Under the pieces are notes generated by a model. That model was not told the DNA's origin, made no database searches, and worked only from the letters and a program-made list of their open reading frames with translations. A stretch of DNA of 64,000 nt from Mixophyes australis. Lineage: Eukaryota; Chordata; Amphibia; Anura; Limnodynastidae. A program made the translations under genes and the position numbers. Each line of letters opens with the position of its first letter. Position 1 is the stretch's first letter. Positions 1 through 11,780 of this stretch are shown piece by piece. The stretch spans positions 72,429,752-72,493,751 of the forward strand of contig JAVHZZ010000002.1 in NCBI GenBank assembly GCA_036250195.1, in the 5' to 3' direction.

Positions 1-358
1 ACTTGATAAAGTTCCATAAAAAAACACACACAGTGATATACAGCTGCAGAGTCTCTTTCACTGGTCACCGACTGTCTATTGCAAACCTATGAAACCAAAA
101 CTCTCTCTTTTAAAGCATTGCTTCCTATAAGCTGCCATCAAGGGGGAGGTTTTCTATTGTTAAATAAAATATGTACTACAAGGGAAGGCAAGTAGTGAAA
201 CTTGTTTATATTTTACAGGCCAGATCTCAGATACAGACGCTTTCTCTATTGCAGCAGATTTTACGGCTTGTAATGCATTTATAATTATGCTGGGGGGTTT
301 TTCTGGAGCAATACAACCGAGTGTTATTTAACCCAACCTAAGAGCCTGTAACCTATTC
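1..358. other. Left edge, no gene seen
   Basis: Unremarkable AT-rich DNA with no convincing open frame, splice-bounded exon or terminal-inverted-repeat element. The last eight bases (351-358, ACCTATTC) are the left target duplication of the MITE that follows. Confidence 0.6.
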
Positions 359-671
359 CATACTTACCAACTTTACAATGTTGGTATCCGGGAGCCTGCG
401 GGGGAGGTGGGCGTCATGGGGGGCGGGCCTCCAAAATCCGTGTCATTTTGGACCCGCCCCCACGACGTCATGACGCAAAATGCGTCATTTGACAGAGGGG
501 GCGGGGCCAAACGCCGCGATTCACCAGGAATCGCGGCGTTTGTGACCTAATTCTGCCCACTTCACTAGGAAGTGGGCAGATCCGGGATTTTGCCACACTC
601 GCCCGGGAGTCCGGGAGACTCTCTCAAAATGCGGGAGTCTCCCGGACATTCCGGGAGAGTTGGCAAGTATG
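359..671 (+). mobile_element. hAT-type MITE, copy 1 of an inverted twin
   Basis: A 313-base non-autonomous element. The ends are imperfect inverted repeats (CATACTTACCAACTT at the left, GAGTTGGCAAGTATG at the right). Exact 8-base direct repeats ACCTATTC flank it at 351-358 and 672-679. An 8-base duplication with a central TA and CA...TG termini fits the hAT superfamily, Buster-like subgroup. The interior is GC- and CpG-rich, unlike the surroundings, and holds several small palindromes (a CGCCGCGATTC arm pair near 511-541 and a TGCCCACTTC arm pair near 553-580). It has no coding capacity, so movement would need transposase in trans. Copy 2 at 748-1060 is its exact reverse complement by eye. 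Confidence 0.9.
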
Positions 672-747
672 ACCTATTCTAGTATATTATCAATAGAGAA
701 TTTCTATTCTATACAGTGTACATAAAACTTGTTATACAAACCTAGAA
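672..747. other. 76-base spacer between the twin MITEs
   Basis: AT-rich unique DNA between the inverted copies. It begins with the right target duplication of copy 1 (ACCTATTC) and ends with the left target duplication of copy 2 (ACCTAGAA, 740-747). It would be the loop if the arms paired. Confidence 0.8.
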
Positions 748-1060
748 CATACTTGCCAACTCTCCCGGAATGTCCGGGAGACTCCCGCATTTTGAGAGAG
801 TCTCCCGGACTCCCGGGCGAGTGTGGCAAAATCCCGGATCTGCCCACTTCCTAGTGAAGTGGGCAGAATTAGGTCACAAACGCCGCGATTCCTGGTGAAT
901 CGCGGCGTTTGGCCCCGCCCCCTCTGTCAAATGACGCATTTTGCGTCATGACGTCGTGGGGGCGGGTCCAAAATGACACGGATTTTGGAGGCCCGCCCCC
1001 CATGACGCCCACCTCCCCCGCAGGCTCCCGGATACCAACATTGTAAAGTTGGTAAGTATG
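748..1060 (-). mobile_element. hAT-type MITE, copy 2 of an inverted twin
   Basis: Reverse complement of copy 1 over all 313 bases; no mismatch was seen in a segment-by-segment comparison. It has its own exact 8-base duplication, ACCTAGAA, at 740-747 and 1061-1068. Because that differs from the ACCTATTC of copy 1, the two copies are best explained as independent insertions rather than one inverted duplication. Identity implies recent transposition or later homogenisation. It is non-coding. Confidence 0.9.
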
Positions 1061-2717
1061 ACCTAGAATCTATAAACATTTAACATCATATTTAATGTTG
1101 TGACTCTGTGGAATACTTCCTAATACTGAATAAACACTGTAGAATTTTTTTTGCCTAAAAGCAGTAGTTTTATTCTCCCATTACGAGTGGGAAAGTGCTT
1201 TGTAACAATGACATTATTTCATAAAGTTGTAAAATTCAATTAATTTTGTATGCATTTTCATTTTAAGTTAAATGTTTAAGGTACATTTGAGTAGGTTCTA
1301 AGCAGCCCAATTGTATTCAATATTCATCTCTTTCCTCTTTGTTAGCCAACGGTCATCCCAATATTTAGACTGACTTAGACAGTGGAAGGTGCAAAGTCCA
1401 ACAGCACAGAGTAGTGATATGAGGCTGTGGTTACACTGATGCAGGAAATAGCAGCGTCAAATGCACCTCTGTATGAAATGAAGTTCATACATCCAACTTG
1501 TTTAAATAATCTGTATGGTTTGAATATTACTATTTTCACTAGAGCAATCAATCGCTTGACAGCAAAACCACACTTGTGAAGAATTCAAACATGTCACTTC
1601 TTTAGATGAACAGTAAAATTAACTTTACAGGTTCATTGACTATTGCCCCTAATTTCTAATCACTTTATTATAAGCAGATCCCTTTAGTTATTGTACGGTC
1701 CTTCTGTAATGTGCAATTTTGGGTTTAATCACTGCACACCAGAATATGATTGCACACTATAATAAACCAATAAATAGCCTTCATTTTTTTAAAGAATACA
1801 ACATACGGATAACAAAAATACATGTTTTCAGTTGTAGATTTTCCCTACATTATTTTTTTATGATGGGAATTGATGGACTATACTTTATTGAAGTCCAAAG
1901 CATGGAACTGAAATTGATCAGCTCATCTATGGGCTTAAATGAATAAAATGCCTCATTGGCATTTTTATTTTTTGTTAAAAAAAGAAGATTCCAAAAATGA
2001 ACTTCTAAACAGAAGCAGATTTCAAAGCCAAACTGTCAAATCTACACTGTAATGTATTAAATAAATTTGAACGGTCAAGGTAAATATCATTAAAGCCTTG
2101 ATCCCAGTCATAAGTAGTATTTTTTTTTTATATCAGTCTATTGCACCAATGAAAAATATAATCACTTAATCGCTGCATTTTACAAAAAAAAACAAACTTA
2201 AATCGCAAAGTCCCTGAGCAGTTAAGGGTTAACTCACTGCTTTACCAAGCCATGCCCAGTTGACCTGAAAGCCCAAATTTGGGCTTCAGTGTCACTAATT
2301 TTTATTTTTTTTTGTTTTATAAAAAAAACAAAACAAAATAGATAAAATTTAAAGAAGATTTTTAAATATTATTGCATAGGAAAAAAATACTTTATTATAA
2401 GAATATTTTTTTTTTATTTTTTTTTAAGGATTTGGAGCGATTATTGACATTCGAAAGGACTAAAGCCAGTGGGGACTACTGTTGTCAGTAACCCTTTTGG
2501 TGTATTGGTCAAAGACGGTTAGCCCTTTAATAAATCTGCCCCTAACTTCCTAACATTGCATGTAGGTGCAAAGTTTGCACTAACCCACAGCAACTAATCA
2601 GAAACTTGCTTTTTATTTTTTATTTTTTGTTGGACAAGATAAAAGATAATTATTGATTGGTTGCTGTGGTTCAGAGCATATTGCACAACTACATACATTG
2701 TAAATAAGCCATTAAGT
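1061..2717. other. Intergenic, AT-rich, no gene seen
   Basis: No supported gene. Long A and T runs occur around 2120-2440. The only uninterrupted frame (1719-1946) has AT-driven composition and no domain-like features, so it is not annotated. Bases 2710-2717 are the likely left target duplication of the next element. Confidence 0.5.
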
Positions 2718-2874
2718 CATACTTGCCAACAGGAGGGTGGGGGGTCAAATTTGCAAGTTACGAGACAAATCTGCTCATGAAGGTCCCTATCCAGCAGGAG
2801 AAAGACCTGCTCTATGGGAGACCTACCCAGGATTTGGGAGTTTCCTGAACATTGTGGGAGAGTGGACAAGTGTG
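2718..2874 (+). mobile_element. Decayed member of the CATACTTGCCAAC MITE family
   Basis: It starts with CATACTTGCCAAC and ends in a diverged copy of the right terminus (GGGAGAGTGGACAAGTGTG), matching the ends of the 359-1060 twins. The flanking octamers CATTAAGT and CCTCAAGT agree at 6 of 8 positions, as expected for an old target duplication. It is about half the length of the young copies, so it is internally deleted or a different subfamily. Confidence 0.6.
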
Positions 2875-2894
2875 CCTCAAGTGTATTTATACTA

Positions 2895-2916
2895 CCCCCC
2901 CCCCCCCCCCCCCCCC
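2895..2916. repeat. Poly-C run
   Basis: About 22 consecutive C just downstream of the decayed MITE. The length is unreliable because of polymerase slippage. It creates spurious Pro- or Gly-rich open frames on both strands. Confidence 0.9.
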
Positions 2917-3600
2917 GGGACACCAGTCCCTAGGACCAAATGGTATGATGCATTTTAGTGAGATATACACAATGCTACAGCACTGAAACTGGTTGGTTCT
3001 AATGAAGGCACCAAAACCACATATATTGAGTGCATGAAACAAAATACAAAAACAATACATGAAATCAATGTGGTATTGTTGTATTTGAAATCCAGTTTGA
3101 CATGTCCAAAAAACATGAACTTGGATGAAATCCAGAAATGTGTGGTCAAAACCTAAGTGTTATATCACTAGAGTCAAGGTGAATTCAGAGGTTTTTATGC
3201 CCTTGTTTAGTGTGAGTGAAAAAATCATATTAATATTCAACCTACCTGCTTAGGTCCTCAATGATTATAACTGGATCTATAGCTGACAGACTAATTTACA
3301 GAGGAAAAATATACAGTACTCCTTCCCTATACCACTTCCTTCACACCACCACATAGTCTTACCATCAGGTATATTGTATGTGTAGAGTAGAGTAAGACGT
3401 AGTAATTCCTTTACATGGTACTCTCCATAAAGACACCCTCGCTATAGCACAAGTTTTGGCCTGTATTTTAATCTGGCATTATAAAGAGGAAGCAGAATAA
3501 TAGACACAATCCAGTTATAAAGATTGGACAGATATCATCAGAAGGTTGGGAAACACAGTCAATATTTTCTAATTACAGTATATATGCAATCAAAACAAAT
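2917..3600. other. Intergenic, no gene seen
   Basis: Unique-looking AT-rich DNA without splice-bounded coding frames or recognisable repeats. Confidence 0.4.
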
Positions 3601-5010
3601 CTAGATTGTCATTAAGTTTAGAAAAGAATCAGAAGCTATACAGTAATCCATCCCCAGAGAGTGTCGTGTTAAAAATGACCTCACTGGGTACAAGCCAGTC
3701 AGACCTGCTTTATTATTATTTACATTTGATTTAACCCAGTCAATACAAACAGTAAATCCGACTCGGCAGCACATAAGACCTGTGGAAAGGACATAGTTAA
3801 TCTGTGTTGTTCTGGAATTTGCATACTCATTAGAAGAGACAGCTTGGCTGTTAATTGTAAACATGTAACGAGCTGCGGTGCAGATTGCAGACCGACCCGC
3901 AACTGCCAGCTCTGCGCCTTCATCTGTGATTGCATTTTATTCCAGCGCCAGATTAACTCTTTGCTACCACGGCCCTGCAGGGTCTTTTTAGCAGCACAGA
4001 CCCTTTAGTTAAACCCATCGCTGCGAGAGACTAGTGTAGCTGTAATTGTTTCACCTGCTAAAGAGACATCTGTCGAGCGCTGCTCCATTAATTATACCGA
4101 TTTTATTCTTCTATGTCGTTGATGAGATCCAGGGGCCAAATGAATGAGATTTGGAAGACTCGCTAATAGAAAGCCGGTTTAATGGAAACATGCGGACTTG
4201 AAAGAATATAGCTACATAGAAGCCTATGTGCTGAAACATGACAGGGCTGCATATTGTATCATTGCATAACAGAAATGTATCCTGAATATACAAATCTGGA
4301 GAATATGATATATCGGCTTTATATTACCTGGCGGTATGGACACACAAAGTCTAATAAATCCTCGGTTTTAAATATGAAGGAATATATTAAGATTGCTAAA
4401 TGATTAATATGCTGGACATTAGTGGACGGCTGTGCTTCTAAACTGAGCATCTCATTTGGTATCTAACCAGTTAACTGCTATACTGTGTAAGGTTTTGCTA
4501 AATATCAGAGAACAGAGCATTACAGTCTCCTCTGGCAAAGAAGTGGAATAGCTGCCTGTGACCTGAATTTCACCCCATACCTATGAAATTCAGTGCACAC
4601 TCCTTCTGTAGAGACATCGCTTCCAAACGAGTCAGAGAGGAGGTGAGATGCATGCTAAGCGAGCCTCCTGGAAGCAGCTGCCAGCCACTCCGCTCGCTCT
4701 GTTACTGGCACATCCCAGAATTCTCTCTTATTTTCAGATCAAGTGCTTAGAATGCAGCCTGAATTACATTTATTTGGGGGCTTTGTTTACACAGAGAGTG
4801 GCTGCATATTAAACTCTCGTATCTCATCTCTCCAAACATGCATCGCTTTGCCAAGTTGTGCATTTACAAACAGACATTTAATAGCATTAGCTAGCGAGGT
4901 GGGAGCTCACTGCTCAGTCAACATTATTCAGGCAGGTTTGTCCCGTCTGCAGAACCTTCCATCATGCCAAGTTGTAGCTGTGACACATTTGCAATATTTG
5001 AACCCTATGC
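3600..5010. promoter_or_regulatory. Candidate conserved non-coding block (unproven)
   Basis: A 1.4-kb stretch with no recognisable transposon, microsatellite or long homopolymer, more even composition than its surroundings, and several TAAT/ATTA homeodomain-type cores (for example ATTAATTATACC near 4090). Open frames here show no domain and no good splice context. If the window lies on the 3' side of HOXC4, as smug1 synteny suggests, such a block would be a plausible enhancer. That function is inference from position and texture only. Confidence 0.25.
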
Positions 5011-5355
5011 ACTGAATTGTTCAATGCCACCAGAAGATTTTTGTATTAAAAGAATGACCCCATGACCAAACAAAAACATAATAGTGCTGAGTCAGCATCA
5101 ATGTACCTTAAAAGGTGCAGCTCACTAATTATAGGTCATATAGATTGCAAACATTTTCCATACCACTGTAAAGTTAGATGAACTAATCATATACAAATAG
5201 AAATTGATAATTAACATAAAGCACGAATGTTGCATTTGTATACAAACCTGTGCTTTTATCTGTTTGCATTCAACACAAATAATCCATAATCATATTCAAA
5301 TATCTCTGAAAGAATGTGTCATTTTGCCCTAGATATGAAGCATGACATATTACAA

Positions 5356-5549
5356 TTATATACTTCAAACTGTCCTGATTTTGGTGGGATACACAGATTC
5401 GGGGGGCTGTGAAAGGGGCAGAGCTTAACTGGAATTGGGTGGTGTTTTAGCCAAATATGTCGGTTTGTGGGCAGAGTTTGGTCAAATTGGGGGCAGGGTT
5501 TATTTTGTCCCGCTCTCAGGATTCGAAATGTTGGGAGGTGTTCAAATAT
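5356..5549. mobile_element. Old MITE-like fragment, same broad group as the CATACTTGCC family
   Basis: A G-rich interior with GGGGCAGAG and GGGGGCAGGGTTTATTTTG modules lies between ends resembling TATACTTC and GTTGGGAGGTG. The modules recur near 46630. A 114-codon minus-strand frame across it is a by-product of the repeat, not a gene. Confidence 0.4.
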
Positions 5550-6394
5550 ATTAAGCAGCATTTTTATTTTTTTTACACCAGTATGTGAACTGAAGTTGTG
5601 ATATCTGCAGGCAATCCTGTATAGATGACAGATGTAAGGTGGGCTAGAAAAAGACCATGTCAATTCATAAAAGATTGTTGCCTAGGACTGCTAAAGAATA
5701 ATAAGAGAAAAAAGTACACTAAGCCAAGGTTTGAACAATTTGCAAACTAGTCCCCGGTCACTCCCTGGAGGCACTTCCCAGACCCCTGTGTTGTGGTGGA
5801 CTGATGCATGCATGTTAGCACTGCCATTGTGACAAGGCCAACACTATAACAACAAAAAACAGTAGCAGGCCGATACTGTGGGATGCTATGATAGAGCAGT
5901 GTGTCTGCAATACTGGGATCACCACATAAATATGTATTTTCCTTGGGCTCTGTTCTCTTCTGGATCGGTGGGGAGCCATGGGAATAAAATAATTGCGTCA
6001 TGAGGCCAAGATCTACTGGGCTTTAGGGGACTGAGATTTGACCTCTTAATGTGATGCTATTTTCAAGCAATGCATGTTTCAGACTTCAAAAGGACAACTA
6101 AAATGTAAGTTTCAGATATAAAAAAAAAAATGGATATTAAAAGGCATGTCATTTTCATAGGATTAGTCTTTCATTAAAGTAGCATCTTGAAAGTTTAATT
6201 TACCCTTGATTCACACCCTTTGTATTGATGACAACTATAAGTTTTAGAACTGTCACAACAAACAGAACTCTAAGGACTTCAACGATTGAGGAGACTTTTG
6301 CCTAATTAAAGGATACTTATGTGTCTTCGATCTATGCAATTACCCATGCAAAGCTTCTGTGGTCAGTTTTGAAACTTATATTTATATATGTATT
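5550..6394. other. Intergenic, no gene seen
   Basis: No supported gene or intact repeat; one A run near 6120. Confidence 0.4.
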
Positions 6395-6710
6395 GGGCAG
6401 CACGGTGGCTCAGTGGTTAGCACTTCTGCCTCACAGTGCTGGGGTCATGAGTTAAATTCCCGACTGTGGCCTTATCTGTGTGGAGTTTGTATGTTCTCCC
6501 TGTGTTTGCGTGGGTTTCCTCCCACACGCCAAAAACATACTAGTAGGTTAATTGGCTGTTATCAAAATTGACCCTAGTCTCTCTCTGTCTGTGTGTGTAT
6601 GTTAGGGAATTTAGATTGTAAGCTCCAATGGGGCAGGGACTGATGTGAATGAGTTCTCTGTACAGCGCTGCGGAATCAGTGGCGCTATATAATTAAATAG
6701 TGATGATGAT
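6395..6710 (+). mobile_element. tRNA-headed SINE with L2-like tail, copy A
   Basis: It begins GGGCAGCACGGTGGCTCAG, followed by sequences resembling RNA polymerase III A and B boxes (GTGGTTAGCAC and GAGTTAAATTCC). The body contains TTAGGGAATTTAGATTGTAA, then GCGCTATATAATTAAATAG and a short TGATGATGAT tail. The tRNA-like head plus a tail resembling L2-clade LINE 3' ends (GCGCTATATAAAT) suggests a SINE mobilised by an L2-type element. The copy lacks the duplicated GGGTGCTCCGG box seen in copies near 13.2 and 60.6 kb. Confidence 0.7.
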
Positions 6711-7011
6711 ATATATCGCTGTGTAGGGTGCTTCTGAATCCTTGTGGCACTTTATAAATATAAGGATAGTATATTAGTGCACAATTTTTGTTATTTACCC
6801 ACAGTGCTTTCATATGTCTTTTTGGTTCTTATTTGTGGTTGGGATAACAGAAGCAGAGAGTATTTATCAATATTTGGAGTGGGGCAGATGGTGATGATTT
6901 AGCATTATTTAATAGGTTTGCCAGTCTTATTCTCATATATTTATAGCATAATTTTCCTAGCACAGATAATTTTGTTTTAGTCTAGTGTTCAGTATTACCA
7001 TGACATTTCAC

Positions 7012-7014
<3 letters not shown>

Positions 7015-7054
<40 letters not shown>
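7015..7054. repeat. (TG)n microsatellite
   Basis: About 20 TG units, uninterrupted. Confidence 0.95.
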
Positions 7055-7055
<1 letters not shown>

Positions 7056-7875
7056 TCTTCCCACTCCTCCCACATATTGAGGACAATGTAATGATGGGAA
7101 CTCATACAGCACAAAAGGCTGAGAATGCAGTCATCTGAGCTGCTGTGACATCACCACCATATGAAATTCCAATTCACACAGAGCATTTCTGTACATCAAC
7201 TCTTCGAAGCTGTCAGTCATACTATACTGCCTGCTTATTTAGAGAAGCATCTCACTCCTAACATAGCAACTTGCTGCAAAGGACTGAAAGAGTGCATGGT
7301 GGGTATATTTAAGTATAGGAACAAATTCATCTCATCGATATTATTCAGTTCAATTACACAACACAACTTTTGATATATATTAATTTCAAGAAATTACTTT
7401 TCTTGCTTTTTAATGCTAATAATTTCTTTATCAATGCATTTGCCAATTTTAAAGTTAAGTTGTTTTTTTTTTTAATTGATTTGAACATTCAAAAAATGCA
7501 TCCCGCACTAAAAGCACCAATACGTTTTTTTCTTTTTAAATCTCTAGATCAATTGCACCCAACCTAAAAAAAATGCAGCAACACTGGCCACTATGGAGCA
7601 TATTTCACCTCTACATAACAGCAACCGCAGTGAAGCCCTAATATCATTAATAGTTGGGAGATTGGCAAATATTATTCTGTATTGGACCCTCCAGTCAGCT
7701 TTGGAGACAGAACAAAAAATAGAGAGCTTAACTATTTAGTACAACTTTACCAGTGCCAAGTAAAGTGGACAACATTCTGCTGGGTTATAAAGTTAAATAC
7801 CAGTATATGGTGCGTATTAAGTGAAGTGATTGTAAGGGGAGATGGTCAGAAGAATTACATTACAGTGCCACATCG
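7055..7875. other. Intergenic, no gene seen
   Basis: AT-rich DNA with poly-T runs. The short open frames here have no family-like features. Confidence 0.4.
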
Positions 7876-7895
7876 TGCGTGTGTGTGTGTGTGTG

Positions 7896-7954
<59 letters not shown>
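7876..7954. repeat. Compound (GT)n-(TA)n microsatellite
   Basis: About 10 GT units followed by about 28 TA units. It creates long spurious Tyr-Ile repeat frames on both strands. Confidence 0.95.
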
Positions 7955-7956
<2 letters not shown>

Positions 7957-8741
7957 CAATAGGAGTGGTTTTCCACAGGCCTCTAATAGTGGAATTAGCT
8001 ATGGTGGTAACTGTCTGCAGGTAAAAGGCTGCAGACCAAGTTATATACAGGTGTAGCACTGGGCTTAAGTTAAGTAATGTACAGGTCAGAGACATGCTGT
8101 AAAGTAAATGTAAAAAGTAATTTACTTGCATGCTTTAACGTGTCTGTATCCACAGAGCTGATAGGGGTGGCTGTGCTGAGTAGGCGTTACAGAACACCTG
8201 AGGAGCCATCCTTTAAAGACAAGGTGGGAGTGTCGCCTGTCAGTCATCCAAGCCTGTGGGAGGAGACATCTGCATTTAATCCTGGAGTTGTGCTCTTGTC
8301 AGAGGTGACTGACGCTGAACTAGTTGGCCAGTCAGTAGTGAGCTGGGCTATGTCTAGTTAGTGTTCAGGGTCACCAGGAGGTGCAAGTAAAGGTATTGCT
8401 TGCTGGTGTCATCCTGACAGAAGTGTTATTTATTGTGATGCCAACAATAAATATGTTTGATTGAAAACAAGAAGTTTCGTGTTGCTGATGTCTACTGGGT
8501 ATTCTTGCAACAGAAGGTAACAAAAGTGCCAAGAGAAGGGTGCGGTTTTGTTACAATATATATATATATAGTGCAAAGCTAGATCAATATTAGTTCCTGA
8601 AAAGAGGATCACAATTTATATCCATATTTAAAGTAGAAAAAAGAAAAACAATCACAACAGCAACAACTAGACGTTCCACTACATGGTATCTCAAAGCATA
8701 AAATCCAAAGCAAAACATTCTTGCTGGCTCTGGCCAAATAC
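7955..8741. other. Intergenic, no gene seen
   Basis: A 94-codon frame at 8077-8361 has no recognisable domain or splice context. A second short TA tract lies near 8558-8570. Confidence 0.4.
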
Positions 8742-9148
8742 AGCTGGACACACACTACAGAAAATTATCACGCAGATCACACAATAAGTGTCCGTTTGGT
8801 CAAATATAACGTACGCTCTGATGATCATGTTTTATCTTACCAAAACACATGGCATCTGTTTATTTGGCTTTATTAACTTCCTAAAAATCACGATCAACGA
8901 TGGAATGACGTTGGGCAAATGTGGAAGTGCGTGCACGCTCCTGACCAGCAGTGTGGGCAGATCTCCATAGAGTGTGCAGAGTCACGCTCTTTTCAGCAGA
9001 GGGTTATGACAGATGAAGATCTCAGATCTGAAGGTATATGGTGTAGGTGTGTACACATAACTCTGCATCATCATCGTGACTTTCAGTCGTTGGTAATATC
9101 CTTACAGAAATTGCATCTGAAGTAATTTTCTGTAGTGTGTACCCAGCT
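8742..9148. mobile_element. PIF/Harbinger-like MITE (AGCTGGGTACACAC family)
   Basis: Inverted termini AGCTGGACACACACTACAG (left) and CTGTAGTGTGTACCCAGCT (right) enclose about 400 non-coding bases. The flanks are TAC on the left and TAA on the right, a probable decayed three-base TWA duplication; better-preserved relatives are at 21385, 54327 and 62402. Internal sequence around 8950-9020 is shared with the 62402 and 44075 copies (GGGCAGATCTCCATAGAGTG-like). Confidence 0.65.
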
Positions 9149-11780
9149 TAAAGCTGAAAATAAGGTGGAGAGGCCTAATGAAAAGGCAGAGGCCAGTAAT
9201 TCAACTACTACTATAATAAAGAGGTGTGTGTCCCTCTACACCCTGGACTCCAACCTCAGACCAAATAGCTTCTTGTATCACAAATTGCCACTTTAATACC
9301 AGATCTGTAAATCAGACACCTGAACTTCTTGCCTTCCCTAGTGCTTAATTTTCTCAGTTGCAAGGTGTATCTTTACACTCAATTGGATAATATAATTTTT
9401 CTCCCCCATGTTGTGTACAAGACACTTGTCAATATAGTACGCCTGTTAAAAGCCATTTAACACCTCTGATATGTGTGGAACTTTGTACAAATTGTCATAT
9501 ATAATCTACATTTTTTGAAGTGGGGAAAAAAAGAATCAGATGGTTTAACATCTAACACACCCCACATACACCTTATAATAGCCGTGCAGGGCCAGAAAAT
9601 AAATAAAGCGATCACTTGAATTTAAATGCATGTAAACACTAGAAAATTTTTAGCAAAGATATTCCATAATGTAGGTGAGGCTAACACCATACCCAGATCT
9701 GCATATTGGAGGTACACATGTACCGTGCTCCTGTGATTCTGTTAGTGTACACATTTCCCCCATTCTCATCATCCACATCGGCTTTGATCAATGACTTGAC
9801 ATAAATGCAATCACAAATACCAGTTAGGAGGGGCATGACTACAAGAGGGCTATCTGGTGTGTAAATGCTACTGGACCAAGATCTAGAGCTAGATTGAAAA
9901 CGGTGTACTATATAAATATATGTAGCATTAAATAGAACCATTATATAATAAACTGGGCAAAAATGACAGGAAGCATCTGAGTGGTTACTATGTGTTACAA
10001 CATTTTTTTTTTTGTAATTACCTGTGCACCAGTTTTAATAATTGTCCCCTGGTGCATTTTACGACCTGTCTCGCAAAAGTCATCCTCCTTAATTATTATT
10101 TCAGAGCGTGCCTGCTTCCCTCCAGCTGCTCTGTCACAGATCCGTGCGAATGTGATCAAATGAAACTAAGAAAAATCGATAAATGATTGCATTGTCAGTA
10201 ACCAGTTCCCAGATCAGTCATGTGCCTCCGAGCATCTTATAATACATAATAGATTTGTGCTGCAACTTTTGTTTTAGGATCTCATCAGTTATTGTGTGTC
10301 CAGATCATCCTCACACGCTTATGTAGTCTTCGGAATTTTTGGTTTGAAAAGAAAAACAAATGACTGCCTTGCCCTTTACATTTCTGATGTACTGCAGCCC
10401 AATCATGTACCTTGTTAAAGAACAATCAAATGAAGTATTTTTTTAATAAAGAAAAAAAAAAAATCAATAGTGTCCTACTACCTTAAGGAAACACAGTAGT
10501 ATAACCCAGATACCCACAACATGGAACACCAACGGTACATGGACACCATAGATACATTCTCTAGACACAGGCCACTTCCTTGTTAACATCCTTTCTGGTC
10601 ATTTGATTTGCCCGACACCCATAAAATAGTTGTGGATGTTGCCTTTTTGTTCATTTTTTTTCTATGGGATTGAGAATATAGCCATGGCAACAAGTACAAT
10701 GTTTATCTTGATGATGGGGTTAACTACACTTGAAGGATTGGCAGCTTGTAAAGGGTTAAGTTAATTCCATGTGGACCCATGGCAGATTATGAAGCAGTGA
10801 ATTAAGTTAGCAGGGACTGCTGATTGCCTTTGACCAGCACACTGCACCAAAGGCCATCCATCACTTCTACCGACAGCACTCAACAGTGGCAGAAATAGCA
10901 GTGCAGCAGTACTTAGACAGGACCTGCAGTGGCATTACTGCTTACAAAATGCTATTAGCAACTCATGTGCATATACCGCAGACTAAAAAAAAAAACTTTT
11001 AGCCTTGTCTAGAACAAAGAAGCCCACCTGGTCCCTTCTAGAAGTGGCGGAAATTAGATTATTGCTAATGTATAGCTTGTGTTGGGGATGCGATAATCAA
11101 ATTATTTATTTGGTTAATGCAGTGACTTTACCTGTACAACCAACCAGCTGTTCTGTGTAACAATTGTCAGATGGTGCTGGGGATGTTAGAGACAGAAGAG
11201 CTAGCTATTCAGTCCTTAAGCTTTATAGGCTGGACATATTCAGTTAGTTCGGATGGGTATATATTCCATCCAGGGGTAAACAGTGAAATGGAGAGGCTTA
11301 CTGTTGGACTGACGTTCACCTGAGCATGGTCTTAACAAACTGTGATCCCTCATATATTCTGTCATTATATAGCGCAGTGTAATATCACTGATACACCTGG
11401 ATAAATGAAAAGTAGAATACAAAGAGGAAGGGGACTATCTAAAGCATGGCCTTCCACACAAGTGAATCTGTGTTAAACGAATACTATCCCAACTCCAAAA
11501 GAAGCAACAGTGACCTTAAACTTGGCGATTTGCTGGGACATCAAGACAACTCCAAACTGCTAATGATTTAGGAACATGGTCTAAAATTATAGAATGATAG
11601 AACGATTTTTATAGTGCAAATCATTCTAAAGCTAAAAAAAAAAAAAAGGATTAAAAGTGAAGTTTAATAAAAGTGATGTGATCTTGGATAATAAATAGCA
11701 CAGTTTATTCAGCCGCTCCTTTAAAGAATGGAATACTTCTTATTCAATTCAGCAAGAGACTATGTGACTTGCTTTCAACA
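9149..11780. other. Intergenic, no gene seen
   Basis: 2.6 kb without a supported gene or intact transposon. Short A/T homopolymers lie near 10000, 10440 and 10990. Confidence 0.4.

Noticed and set aside
359..1060. CRISPR-like or bacterial inverted-repeat interpretation of the GC-rich palindrome
   Set aside because: No repeat-spacer array; two target duplications show transposon insertions.
2717..2958. Open frames on both strands across the poly-C run
   Set aside because: Pro- and Gly-rich stretches come from the homopolymer, and the rest is a decayed MITE.
5319..5663. 114-codon minus-strand frame
   Set aside because: It covers an old MITE-like fragment whose modules recur elsewhere; no domain.
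6395..6470. Possible tRNA genes at the SINE heads (also 13041, 60463, 63292)
   Set aside because: A/B-box-like sequences are present, but there is no intact cloverleaf, and each is the start of a dispersed repeat.
7682..8131. Frames with long Tyr-Ile repeats
   Set aside because: Direct translation of the TA microsatellite.
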